A DNA stretch of 64,000 bases. Source: CAWDLX01 sp963753485. Its GTDB lineage: Bacteria; Actinomycetota; Actinomycetes; Mycobacteriales; Micromonosporaceae. The position numbers were made by a program, and so were the translations under genes. Shown one piece after another: positions 1-7,327 of this stretch. Numbering within the stretch: the stretch's first letter is position 1; every line of letters starts with the position of its first letter. The stretch lies in assembly GCA_963753485.1 (NCBI GenBank), contig CAVWCL010000001.1, forward strand, positions 496,001 through 560,000, written 5' to 3'. The notes below the pieces were generated by a model, which searched no databases, was not told the DNA's origin, and was given only the letters and a program-made list of their open reading frames with translations.

Positions 1-782
1 GGGTCGTCGACGTTGAGTATCTCGGCGCGGCAGCGTCCGTCGAATAGGCGCGCCTTCGTTTCGAAGTACTCGGCCGCGTCGGCGTGGAAGTCCAGATGGT
101 CGAGCCCGAAGTTGGTCCAGCCGCCCACGGCGAACCGGACCCCACCGACGCGCCCGTACGCCAGCGCGTGGCTGGACACCTCGATGACGGCGGCGCTGAC
201 CCCCTGCTCGAGGGCGGCGGCGAACAGGCCATGCAGATCGGTCGCCTCGGGCGTGGTCCGCACACTCTCGACCACCAGATCGCCGATGGTCGTCTGCACG
301 GTCCCCACGAGGCACGTCCGGTGGCCGGCGGCCCGCAGGGCGGAGTCCACCAGGTACGCGGTCGTCGTCTTGCCCGCGGTCCCGGTCAGCCCGATCACCG
401 GCAGCCGGGCCGTCGGCTGGCCGTAGGCGGCGTCGGCCGCCGGTCCGAGTGCCGCCCGCGCGTCCGCCACCACGAGCACCGGCCGGCCGGGGGCGCCGGC
501 TTGCGACCGGGCGGCCCCGTCCGGGTCGGTGAGGACGGCGACGGCACCGGCGGCGACCGCGGCGGCGGTGAAATCGGCGCCGTGGTGGCGGGATCCGCGC
601 ACCGCCGCGTAGAGATCGCCCGGTCGGACCAGTGCGCTGTCGTGCGTGGCCCCGGTCACCGCGACGTCCACGTCCACGTCCGAGGCGGGGGCGCCGGCAG
701 CCTGCGCGACCTCCCGCAGCGCAACGGCGGCGGTGCGGCCGGGTCGCGGATAGCCAGACACGGACCTTGACCCTACCCGCAT
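1..782 (-). CDS. murE: MurE, UDP-N-acetylmuramyl-tripeptide synthetase (N-terminal part, cut by window edge)
   Basis: Cytoplasmic ATP-dependent Mur ligase that adds the third residue (usually meso-diaminopimelate in actinobacteria) to UDP-MurNAc-dipeptide. About 260 residues are visible. They show the Mur ligase P-loop GLTGTAGKTTT (lysine near residue 138), a VSSHALAYGRVGG segment and TNFGLDHLDFHADAEYF, all typical of MurE; the frame runs off the left edge at NVDDP. The gene follows ftsI by 43 bp on the same strand, the usual dcw order. The start is uncertain: ATG at 782 or GTG at 761. Neither has a strong ribosome binding site. Family call is firm; the C-terminal ligase domain lies outside the window. 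Confidence 0.9.
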   Translation of the reverse strand, partial: MRVGSRSVSGYPRPGRTAAVALREVAQAAGAPASDVDVDVAVTGATHDSALVRPGDLYAAVRGSRHHGADFTAAAVAAGAVAVLTDPDGAARSQAGAPGRPVLVVADARAALGPAADAAYGQPTARLPVIGLTGTAGKTTTAYLVDSALRAAGHRTCLVGTVQTTIGDLVVESVRTTPEATDLHGLFAAALEQGVSAAVIEVSSHALAYGRVGGVRFAVGGWTNFGLDHLDFHADAAEYFETKARLFDGRCRAEILNVDD

Positions 783-825
783 CGCTCGCCGGCAACGCGC
801 AGGCGACCCCGGTTGCCCGCCCTGA

Positions 826-3096
826 TCACGGGTAAACGTGGAAGTTCGGGGGCTTTGTGCCCGTGGGCGCCACCCGGTAATGCAGCAGGGTGTACGCCAT
901 CATCTGGGCGAACGCCGGGCCCGCGACCGCGCCGCCGTTGCCGGCCGGAGTGTGCGCGAAGACCGCGATGACATAGCGCGGCGCGTCGGCTGGCGCCATC
1001 CCCACGAACGAGGCGACCTCACCCGCCCCCGGGTGGCCGTTGACGATGACCCGCCCGGTGCCGGTCTTGCCAGCCACCCGGTAGTTCGCCAGCCGGGCGG
1101 ATCCGCCGGTGGCGCCGGGCACCGTGACCACGGCCTCCAGCATCGTGCGCAACGCGGCGGCGTTCTCGGCCGAGATCACCCGGTGGCTGGTCGCATCGGT
1201 GACCGGCGTACTGGTGCCGTCGGCGCCGACGATCGCCCGGACCAGGTGGGGCTGAACATAGAGGCCTCCGTTGGCCACGGTCGCGTAGACCGCCGCCATC
1301 TGCAGCGGCGTCACCGAGATGCCGTGTCCAATGGGGATCGATCCATAGCTGGTGGTGCTCCAGTTGGCCGGCGGCTGCACCAGCCCGGCCGACTCGCCCG
1401 GCAGGTGCTCCGCGGTGAGGCTGCCCAGCCCGAGGGCGCGCTGGTACTGGTACAGCTTCTGTGCTCCCAGCCGGTCGGCCATCGCGATGGTGCCGATGTT
1501 GGACGAGTAGGCGAGGATGCCCGGCAGCGTCATCTCGGGCTTGGCGTGGTAGTGCGTGTCCGTGTACGTCTCATCGCCCTTGGTGACCGAGGGCGTGACA
1601 TGGATGATCGAGTTGGGGGTCACCACGCCCTCCTGCAAGCAGCCGGCGAAGACCACTCCCTTGTGGACCGAGCCGGGCTCGACCACCCAGCCGCTGGCGT
1701 TGTCGACCCGGTCGGAGTCCCGGTAGCCGAACGGGCGCGCCGCATCGTAGAACGGGTAGCTGGCCTGGGCGAGCACTTCTCCGGTCCGCACATCCAGCAC
1801 CACCGCGGCGCCGATGTCCGCCCGCGCCTGGCGCAGCCGCTCGCCGAGGATCCGCTGGATCTCGAACTGGAGATCACGATCGATGGTGAGCTGGATCGAC
1901 CGGCCCGGCCGGGCCGGCGTGGTCTCGTGGAAGCCACCCGGGATCTCGTGGTCGAGGTTGACCGTCCCCGCGGGCTGGCCGATCTCGAAGGTCCGGGTGC
2001 CATCGACCCCGGTCAGGACCGGGTCATAGGCCGCCTCGAGTCCGGCCAGGCCGGTGAGGTCGCTGCCGGTGAAGCCGAGCACGTTGGCCGCGAGATCGTG
2101 CCCGGGGACCACCCGGCTCTCGTCGCGCACCACGCCGATGCCGTCGAGCTTGAGGGCGCTCACGGCGTCGCCGGTCGCCACCGGGGCCCCGCGGGCGAGG
2201 TACTCGAAGCGCACGGCGGTGCCATCGGAGCGCCGGTGCGGGATCAGTTTCGGCAACAGGTCCGAGCGGGGGATGCCGAGCACCGCCACCAGCGCGTCTG
2301 CCGTCTTCACCGGATCCTTGATCAGGCCGGGATCGGCGAAGACGTACCGGGCCTCGGCGCTGCCGGCGAGCAGGGCACCGTAGCGGTCGAGAATACTGCC
2401 GCGCGGCGCCGGCAGCTCGACCTTCTCCAGCCGCAGCGCCAGCCCCTCCCGGGCCAATGCCGGCGCCTCGGTGATCTGCATCTGGACCAGCCGGCCCGCG
2501 ATGACCAGGAACAGTGTCAGGATCAGCGCGGTGCCCAGGCGAAGCCGCCGGGCCTGATCGGCGAGACCGGACGGCGAGCGCACGATGACCCGCCGCGCCG
2601 CCGACGCTCGGCGGGGCGGCGCGGTCCGGGCGGTGGCTCGCCGCGCCGTCGCTGTCCGCGCCGTCGCTGTCCGCGCCGTCGCCGTGCGCGCCGTTGCCGT
2701 GCGGGGCGTCGGGGTCCGGGCGGTCGTGCTCCGCGCGGTGGCGGTTCGCACCGTCGCCGTCCGGCTCGCGGCGGTGCTCGCCGAGGTCCGGGCGGTCGCG
2801 GTCCGGGCAGTCCCGGTCCGGGCAGTCGCGGTCCGGTCAGTCGAGGTCCGGTCAGTCGAGGTCCGGGCGGTCGCGGTCCGGGCAGTCGCGGTCCGGGCGG
2901 CGCCGCGGCGCGGCGGTGCTGCGCCGTCCACATCGGAGACCACGCTCAGCGATGGGCGACCGGGATCGGCGGGTGGCTCGGACACCGTGCGCCCACGCGG
3001 GTGATAGCCCCGCGCCTGCGTGATCCTGTCACTGGCCCGTCGCGGCGCCTCAGGCGCCGGATCACCGGCGCCGGAGCGCTCAGAGCGGCGGGCCAT
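826..3096 (-). CDS. ftsI: FtsI/PBP3, septal peptidoglycan transpeptidase with repetitive N-terminal tail
   Basis: Class B penicillin-binding protein that cross-links septal peptidoglycan; a single-pass membrane protein of 756 aa. An unusually long basic cytoplasmic tail (about 165 aa) contains Thr-Ala-Arg-rich pentapeptide repeats. It is followed by one membrane segment (LGTALILTLFLVIAGRLVQM), a PBP dimer domain and a transpeptidase domain. The catalytic motifs are S476-V-H-K479 (an atypical SxxK filling), S531-S-N533 and K677-T-G. The start at 3096 lies 3 bp after the ftsL stop; a GTG at 2985 is an alternative that would remove the first 37 residues. Family members have shorter tails, so the repeat region is the odd feature. 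It sits between ftsL and murE in the dcw cluster. Confidence 0.93.
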   Translation of the reverse strand: MARRSERSGAGDPAPEAPRRASDRITQARGYHPRGRTVSEPPADPGRPSLSVVSDVDGAAPPRRGAARTATARTATARTSTDRTSTDRTATARTGTARTATARTSASTAASRTATVRTATARSTTARTPTPRTATARTATARTATARTATARRATARTAPPRRASAARRVIVRSPSGLADQARRLRLGTALILTLFLVIAGRLVQMQITEAPALAREGLALRLEKVELPAPRGSILDRYGALLAGSAEARYVFADPGLIKDPVKTADALVAVLGIPRSDLLPKLIPHRRSDGTAVRFEYLARGAPVATGDAVSALKLDGIGVVRDESRVVPGHDLAANVLGFTGSDLTGLAGLEAAYDPVLTGVDGTRTFEIGQPAGTVNLDHEIPGGFHETTPARPGRSIQLTIDRDLQFEIQRILGERLRQARADIGAAVVLDVRTGEVLAQASYPFYDAARPFGYRDSDRVDNASGWVVEPGSVHKGVVFAGCLQEGVVTPNSIIHVTPSVTKGDETYTDTHYHAKPEMTLPGILAYSSNIGTIAMADRLGAQKLYQYQRALGLGSLTAEHLPGESAGLVQPPANWSTTSYGSIPIGHGISVTPLQMAAVYATVANGGLYVQPHLVRAIVGADGTSTPVTDATSHRVISAENAAALRTMLEAVVTVPGATGGSARLANYRVAGKTGTGRVIVNGHPGAGEVASFVGMAPADAPRYVIAVFAHTPAGNGGAVAGPAFAQMMAYTLLHYRVAPTGTKPPNFHVYP
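2640..2905 (-). repeat. 15-bp tandem minisatellite inside ftsI
   Basis: The plus strand reads as degenerate 15-bp units such as GTCCGGGCAGTCGCG. In the ftsI frame they encode pentapeptides of the RTATA type (variants RTSTD, RTGTA, RTPTP). The unit length is a multiple of three, so copy-number change keeps the frame. The repeats lie wholly within the cytoplasmic tail before the membrane segment. Confidence 0.85.
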
Positions 3097-3099
3097 CGG

Positions 3100-3672
3100 C
3101 TACCGGCCCGGGTCGCCGGCGGCGGCGTCGACCGCGGAGCGCGCGTGCGCCGGTTGGGGCACGCCGACCACCCGGCCATCGGGCAGGTTGAGGAAGGCGG
3201 GCGTACCCGCGGGCACCAACCCCAGGCGAGCCGCGGCCGCGCTGAGGCTGCCCGCCGACTCCCGGTCGGCCAGCTGCCCGTCCAGCTGCTGCTCCTGCAG
3301 GTCCAGGGTGGCCTGTTGAGAGCGCAGGTTGTCCAGCCGGAAGGAGTTCTCGTTGATCTTTGTGTTGAGCACCAGGACCCCGAGCACGCCGAGGGCCACG
3401 ATCCCGACCATGAGCAGCACGAACGGCGCCCGGGGCAGGGCCACCGGCAGCGGTGCCGGCGCGGACTGCTCCGCCGGCACCGGGCTCGCCGCTTCGGCGT
3501 AGCTCGGCGCGACCGGCCCAGCCAGGTCCGGGTACCCGAGCTGGAGCGCGTTCGCCCCGTCGACCGCCGGGTACCCCGCTGCCCGCCGGGCATGCTCGCC
3601 GCGCGGCCCCGCCGCGGTACGCCGGCTCGGGCGGGCCGGCGGCGTGCTCGTCCGGGTCGTGGTCGTGGTCAT
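3100..3672 (-). CDS. ftsL: FtsL-like septum formation protein
   Basis: Small bitopic cell-division protein that in actinobacteria links FtsQ/FtsB-type partners to FtsW-FtsI. The 190-aa product has a Thr-, Arg- and Ala-rich N-terminal region and one membrane segment (APFVLLMVGIVALGVLGVLV) near residues 75-95. A short coiled coil follows (SFRLDNLRSQQATLDLQEQQ), and the C-terminal part contains AARLGLVPAGTPAFLNLPDG, a typical actinobacterial FtsL ending. The start at 3672 (MTTTTTRTS) is preceded by AGGAGGC at good spacing; longer starts would overlap rsmH. Position between rsmH and ftsI supports the call, since primary sequence conservation is low in this family. Confidence 0.85.
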   Translation of the reverse strand: MTTTTTRTSTPPARPSRRTAAGPRGEHARRAAGYPAVDGANALQLGYPDLAGPVAPSYAEAASPVPAEQSAPAPLPVALPRAPFVLLMVGIVALGVLGVLVLNTKINENSFRLDNLRSQQATLDLQEQQLDGQLADRESAGSLSAAAARLGLVPAGTPAFLNLPDGRVVGVPQPAHARSAVDAAAGDPGR

Positions 3673-3709
3673 GCTGCCTCCTGCGCGCCAGCCGGCGCGT
3701 TGTCGGGTG

Positions 3710-4834
3710 TCATCGCTGTTCCCCCTTGTCGGTGCCCTCGGGCCCGGGCGCGGCGTGCCGATCGCGTCGCCGGCCGGGCGGTACGCCGGGTTGGTGCATG
3801 GCGGCGACGCGGCGGGTGCTCGCCTGCGCATCGATGCGCTGGGCCGCCCGCAAGCGCGCCGACGCGGCCCGCGGATTGGCGGCGAGTTCCGCCTCATCGG
3901 GCTGCTCGGCGCCGCGGGTGAGCAGCCGCAGGCTCGGACCGGCACCCGGCGGCACCATCGGAAGCTCGATCGGTACGTTCATGCGCACCCGCTCGGCGAA
4001 GGCCCGCTTGACCAGGCGGTCCTCGAGCGAGTGGTAAGCGAGCACGACGATGCGCCCGCCGACGGCGAGCGCGTCGAGCGCGGCCGGCAACGCCGCGGAG
4101 AGCGCCGCGAGCTCCCCGTTGACCTCGATCCGCAGCGCCTGGAAGGTCCGCTTGGCCGGATGGCCGCCGGTGCGCCGGGTCGCCGCGGGGATGGCGTCGC
4201 GGACCAACTCAGCCAGCCGGGCCGTCGAGGTGATCGGGCCCCGGGCCCGCTCCCGCACGATGGCCGCCACGATCCGGGTGGCGAACCGTTCCTCCCCGTA
4301 CGTGCGCAGCACCCGGACCAGATCCGCGGGCGGGTAGGAGTTGATCACATCGGCGGCGCTCACGCCCCCGGAGGAATCCATGCGCATGTCCAGCGCCGCG
4401 TCGCGCGCGTAGGCGAAGCCCCGATCCGGGTCGTCCAGCTGCATGGAGGAGACCCCGAGGTCGAACAGGACGCCGTCCACTGTGTCCACCCCGAACCGGT
4501 CGAGCACGTCACGAAGCTGGTCGAAGACCGCCGGTGCGGTGTGCAACCGGCCGGCGTAGGGCGCCAGTCGCGCGTTGGCCAGGGCAAGCGCACGGGGGTC
4601 GCGGTCCAGCCCGATCAGCGTCAGGCGCGGATGGGTGGCGAGCAGCGACTCGGCGTGGCCACCCAAGCCGAGGGTGGCGTCGAGCATCGTGGGGTGGGCG
4701 CCGCCCAGCGCCGGGGAGAGCAGGTCGAGACAGCGCTGGAGCATGACCGGCGTGTGCCGCCACGCGCCGCCGGGCTGGCGACCGGCGCCGGGCACCTGCG
4801 GGCCCGGGACAGCATGATGCTCCCCCACTGTCAC
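3710..4834 (-). CDS. rsmH: RsmH, 16S rRNA (cytosine-1402-N4)-methyltransferase
   Basis: SAM-dependent methyltransferase (MraW) acting on C1402 of 16S rRNA. The 374-aa product shows HTPVML near the start, the SAM-binding segments DATLGLGGH and LIGLDRDP, and FDLGVSSMQLD with RGFAYARDAALDMRMD. It also has HPAKRTFQALRIEVNGEL and YHSLEDRLVKR, which together are diagnostic. The Arg/Pro-rich C-terminal tail (QPGVPPGRRRDRH) is common in actinobacteria. The GTG at 4834 is the longest start, with a purine stretch (AAAGGG) almost touching it; a second GTG follows two codons later. It is separated from mraZ by an unusually repeat-rich 293-bp gap and from ftsL by 37 bp. Confidence 0.95.
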   Translation of the reverse strand: MTVGEHHAVPGPQVPGAGRQPGGAWRHTPVMLQRCLDLLSPALGGAHPTMLDATLGLGGHAESLLATHPRLTLIGLDRDPRALALANARLAPYAGRLHTAPAVFDQLRDVLDRFGVDTVDGVLFDLGVSSMQLDDPDRGFAYARDAALDMRMDSSGGVSAADVINSYPPADLVRVLRTYGEERFATRIVAAIVRERARGPITSTARLAELVRDAIPAATRRTGGHPAKRTFQALRIEVNGELAALSAALPAALDALAVGGRIVVLAYHSLEDRLVKRAFAERVRMNVPIELPMVPPGAGPSLRLLTRGAEQPDEAELAANPRAASARLRAAQRIDAQASTRRVAAMHQPGVPPGRRRDRHAAPGPEGTDKGEQR

Positions 4835-5127
4835 CCCCTTTGTTGCCGCCCCTTGGGTGCGGCGACCCCCGTCTGGTCAGCCCCCTCGGGTGTAGCGACC
4901 CCCGTTGGTGCAGCCCGTTCGTGCAGCCCGTTGGTGCGCCCGACGCGCGGAATATGGTGCGCGCGGGCGGCGAAGCTCGGCCGATGCGGCGCCCCGGTGG
5001 CCGTACCGCCAGATCCCCACCCGCTCGCTCGCGCCTGGCACCGGGGAAGGAATGTCAGGAGCCGGTGAGCGGCTGGAGATCTCGCGGTACGGACCCGGGG
5101 CCCGGCCGGCCGACCTCCGGCGGGCGG
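4835..5127. repeat. mraZ-rsmH spacer with short tandem repeats
   Basis: No gene was recognised in this 293-bp gap. On the minus strand just upstream of rsmH there are three near-identical 13-bp units (CACCAACGGGCTG type) around 4897-4936. They are followed by two copies of a block beginning ACGGGGGTCGC and ending AAGGGG/GAGGGG. No convincing promoter or terminator was seen. Confidence 0.55.
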
Positions 5128-5559
5128 TTACAGCCCGCCGGGCAACACCCCTTCCTCGATACCGGCGAACGCGTCCTCACTCGTCGCCAGGTAGGTGTCC
5201 CATGCCTGTTGATCCCAGATCTCCACCCGGTTGCTCGCCCCTATCACCACGACGTCCCGGTCCAGGCCGGCGTACTCCCGCAGATGCGCTGGGATGGTCA
5301 CCCGGCCCTGCTTGTCGGGCACCTCGTCGTGGGCGCCGGCGAAGAAGACCCGGCCATAGGCCCGGGCCGCCTTGTGGGTCACCGGTGTTGTTTCCAGCTG
5401 TTCGGCCAACCGGCGAAACTCCGCCGTGGGAAACACGTAGAGACAGCGCTCCTGTCCCTTAGTGATCACCACGCCACCCGCCAGGTCTTCCCGAAACTTG
5501 GCCGGGAGGATCAGCCGACCCTTGTCGTCAAGGCGCGGTGTATGGGTGCCGAGAAACAC
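5128..5559 (-). CDS. mraZ: MraZ, transcriptional regulator of the dcw cluster
   Basis: DNA-binding regulator with tandem AbrB-like (SpoVT-AbrB) domains, encoded as the first dcw gene and known in other bacteria to bind repeats in its own promoter. The product is 143 aa, the normal family length. It contains FLGTHTPRLDDKGRLILPA in the first repeat and DEVPDKQGRVTIPAHLREYA in the second. The start chosen is GTG at 5559, seven bases after GGAGGGGG; in-frame upstream extension would be low-complexity and unlike the family. MraZ boxes overlap the upstream promoter, so autoregulation is likely. Confidence 0.95.
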   Translation of the reverse strand: MFLGTHTPRLDDKGRLILPAKFREDLAGGVVITKGQERCLYVFPTAEFRRLAEQLETTPVTHKAARAYGRVFFAGAHDEVPDKQGRVTIPAHLREYAGLDRDVVVIGASNRVEIWDQQAWDTYLATSEDAFAGIEEGVLPGGL

Positions 5560-5648
5560 GGACCCACCCCCTCCGCCCCATGCCGTCGTTCCCGTCCGGT
5601 TCGCACGCTCACCGAACTGCGGTCCCCCGGGGCCGGCGGACCTCCCGG

Positions 5649-5693
5649 TCTCGCCATTGCGCCCCACTGTACTCCACTTCCCCCCACCGTCAA
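5649..5693 (-). promoter_or_regulatory. mraZ promoter overlapped by four 10-bp MraZ boxes
   Basis: On the minus strand TTGACG (5688-5693) and TACAGT (5666-5671) are separated by 16 bp, a good sigma-70-type promoter. Superimposed are four consecutive decamers: GGTGGGGGGA, AGTGGAGTAC, AGTGGGGCGC and AATGGCGAGA (5688 down to 5649). Each carries TGG at the same phase. Known MraZ operators are TGGGN-type repeats spaced by 5 nt upstream of mraZ, so this is very probably the autoregulatory site. The predicted transcript has an untranslated leader of about 100 nt. Confidence 0.8.
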
Positions 5694-5766
5694 CCCGGAT
5701 CCACCGCAATTTGTCTGGCTCACGATGCAGGTGCGCAGGTCAGAAGGGGTACGGGTGGGTGGAGGG

Positions 5767-5796
5767 TGAGCCCCGGCGGACCAGCCGCCGGGGCTC
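5767..5796. terminator. Hairpin upstream of mraZ
   Basis: GAGCCCCGGCGG, ACCAG, then CCGCCGGGGCTC form a perfect 12-bp stem with a 5-nt loop. There is no T-tract. It lies between the end of the NlpC/P60 gene and the mraZ promoter and could stop transcription arriving from upstream. Confidence 0.5.
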
Positions 5797-5895
5797 ACCA
5801 GATCTGGGCATAAGCCCATATATCACTAGGCGCAGGGGCCAGGAATCGGACGCCTGCCCGCTCAGTGGAGCAAAGTGGAGTCCACCCCCGCCTCT

Positions 5896-5963
5896 CCCGT
5901 CGATCTAGGGCTTATGCACATAGTTCGATCTCCAATCAGTGGCCTAAGCCCTAGATCGACGAG
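5896..5963 (+). repeat. Dispersed palindromic repeat element, copy 1
   Basis: The ends are 17-bp perfect inverted repeats, CGTCGATCTAGGGCTTA (5898-5914) and its complement (5945-5961). The interior (TGCACATAGTTCGATCTCCA) nearly matches the inverted second copy at 15031-15100. It begins about 30 bp beyond the stop codon of the NlpC/P60 gene, so it probably also acts as its terminator. No transposase or flanking target duplication was recognised. It resembles REP/MITE-type intergenic elements. Confidence 0.8.
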
Positions 5964-5992
5964 GAAGGGGAACGGCGGGTGCTGGGCCAGCC

Positions 5993-6799
5993 TCAGACGA
6001 GGCGCCGGAACACGACGTTCGAGGTCCAGATCCGGTGCCGGCCGACGGTCGTGCCGGCGTGCGGCGCGTCGTACATGTAACCCCCACCGGCGTAGATGCC
6101 GGCGTGGTACCCGTAGCCGCCGCTGACAAAGATGACCAGGTCACCAGGGCGGGCCAGGGCCCGCGAGACGGACCGGCCGAGGTAGCGCTGTGCGTTGGCG
6201 TTGTGCGGCAGCCGTACGCCCACCGTCCGGTAGGCGAACATGGTCAGCCCGGAGCAGTCGAACGTGTTCGGCCCGGCGGTGCCGTACCGGTACCACTTGC
6301 CCGACTGGGCCGCCGCGGCTGCGAGCACGCGGGCCGCCCGTACCGCCGACGTCACAGGCTTGACGGTGAGCAGCAGGGTGGCCGATGAGGACGAGCCGAA
6401 CGGGGTGATGCCGGGGTAGGCGAGCCGGTACCGCACCGTCGCATGAGGACGGACGTGGAATACGGCGTAGCCGGTGCCCGACGTCCTGGTCGACACGAGC
6501 GTCCGCCAACTCGACCCGCTGCCCTGCTGCAGCGTTACGGTCTGCAGGTTGATCCGCTGGTAGTAGCCGAAGTTCACCTTGCCGACCAGACGAACCGAGT
6601 CCCCGGCGTAGGCCGCGGAACGGTCCGTCCACAGGTAACTGAGGGTCGGGGTGAGCCCGGCCGTGGTCACCACGGTGGGCGCCGATGGTGCGGTGCTCGC
6701 AGCGGCCGGCGTCGCCAGGGCAGTCGCCGTCGCCGCCAGACCGAAGGTGGCCAGCGCAACCCCGCCAGCCCGGCGCATCCGCCGAACAGTGATAGACAC
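5993..6799 (-). CDS. Secreted NlpC/P60 family peptidoglycan hydrolase
   Basis: Probable D,L-endopeptidase that cuts stem peptides of peptidoglycan outside the cell. The 268-aa product has a basic start and hydrophobic signal peptide ending near ATPAAAS (about residue 35). A Big/Ig-like region follows (RSAAYAGDSVRLVGKVNFGY to LLTVKP), then a C-terminal NlpC/P60 domain. The nucleophile is C182 in FDCSGLTMFAYR and the catalytic histidine is H232 in GYHAGIYAGGGYMYDAPH. The GTG start at 6799 has GGAAAG upstream at proper spacing. The frame continues further upstream, but that stretch overlaps the putative riboswitch leader and is not protein-like. Confidence 0.88.
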   Translation of the reverse strand: MSITVRRMRRAGGVALATFGLAATATALATPAAASTAPSAPTVVTTAGLTPTLSYLWTDRSAAYAGDSVRLVGKVNFGYYQRINLQTVTLQQGSGSSWRTLVSTRTSGTGYAVFHVRPHATVRYRLAYPGITPFGSSSSATLLLTVKPVTSAVRAARVLAAAAAQSGKWYRYGTAGPNTFDCSGLTMFAYRTVGVRLPHNANAQRYLGRSVSRALARPGDLVIFVSGGYGYHAGIYAGGGYMYDAPHAGTTVGRHRIWTSNVVFRRLV

Positions 6800-6814
6800 G
6801 TGTGATTTCTTTCC

Positions 6815-6965
6815 GGAACGCCTCCGAGGACGGCCGACGCGGTCTGAACCCCGGTCGACCCACCGCACCGTGATGCGGTAGCCCCCACGAGCGCATGGTC
6901 GCCGTCGGCGTCCCGGCCGTGGTTCCCCACTCCTGCCCGTACTCCTGGTCCACTGTGCTCGGTCC
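6815..6965 (-). ncRNA. Candidate ydaO-type (c-di-AMP) riboswitch leader
   Basis: The minus-strand leader upstream of the NlpC/P60 gene carries blocks in the order seen in actinobacterial ydaO RNAs: GGAGTGGGGAACCACGGC, then GTGGGGGCTACCGC, GGGTCGACCGGGG and finally TCGGCCGTCCTCGGAGGCG. Established knowledge: c-di-AMP riboswitches often precede NlpC/P60 and Rpf wall hydrolase genes in actinobacteria. The match was judged by eye and the element is divergent (for example no clean CCCGAACCCGACAGC block), so it may be degenerate or a false match. Confidence 0.45.
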
Positions 6966-7327
6966 ACCTGTGCCACCGGGGCGGGCAGGGCGCGGCGTGA
7001 CCCCGGTCGGCACTCGGCGCCCCGGGATCGGGGCGCCGGCCACCCGTGTCTACCCGACGACAGTGGCCACGGTCCGCGCCCGATCACCTACGATCCGTGG
7101 TCGAACCATTTCGATCTCTGCTGGCCCGTCCCGCGACGACCGACTTGTGACTACGCAGCGCAGCTCCGCGATGACCTCACGTCTATCGATCGACGTGAAG
7201 ATACTCACAGGATTGGTCCGCTCAGTCGAACAGGCGATCGCGGCGTTCACCCATGAAGCGGGAAAGTCCGGCACGCCCTCCGCGACACCGGATCCGGCCG
7301 CCGGCGACCGGACGATACTGTCTTCGG
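6966..7327. other. Spacer between NlpC/P60 leader and murT, no gene seen
   Basis: No protein-like frame was found on either strand. Just upstream of murT, GATACT (7314-7319) lies 8 nt before the GTG at 7328, which would fit a leaderless murT transcript, but no convincing -35 hexamer was seen. Confidence 0.4.

Noticed and set aside
2640..2905. CRISPR-like regular repeats in ftsI
   Set aside because: The repeats are 15-bp head-to-tail units without spacers, in frame within a coding region; no cas genes are present.
838..3921. Very long plus-strand open frame across ftsI and ftsL
   Set aside because: It is the antisense shadow of ftsI/ftsL in GC-rich DNA; the minus-strand products carry intact SxxK, SxN and KTG motifs and the plus frame has no family motif.
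5896..5963. Insertion sequence or attachment site at the 70-bp repeat
   Set aside because: No transposase or integrase gene, no target duplication and no tRNA gene; better explained as a REP/MITE-like hairpin element.
6800..7087. 96-residue N-terminal extension of the NlpC/P60 protein
   Set aside because: It would destroy the signal peptide and overlaps the structured leader; GTG at 6799 has a well placed ribosome binding site.
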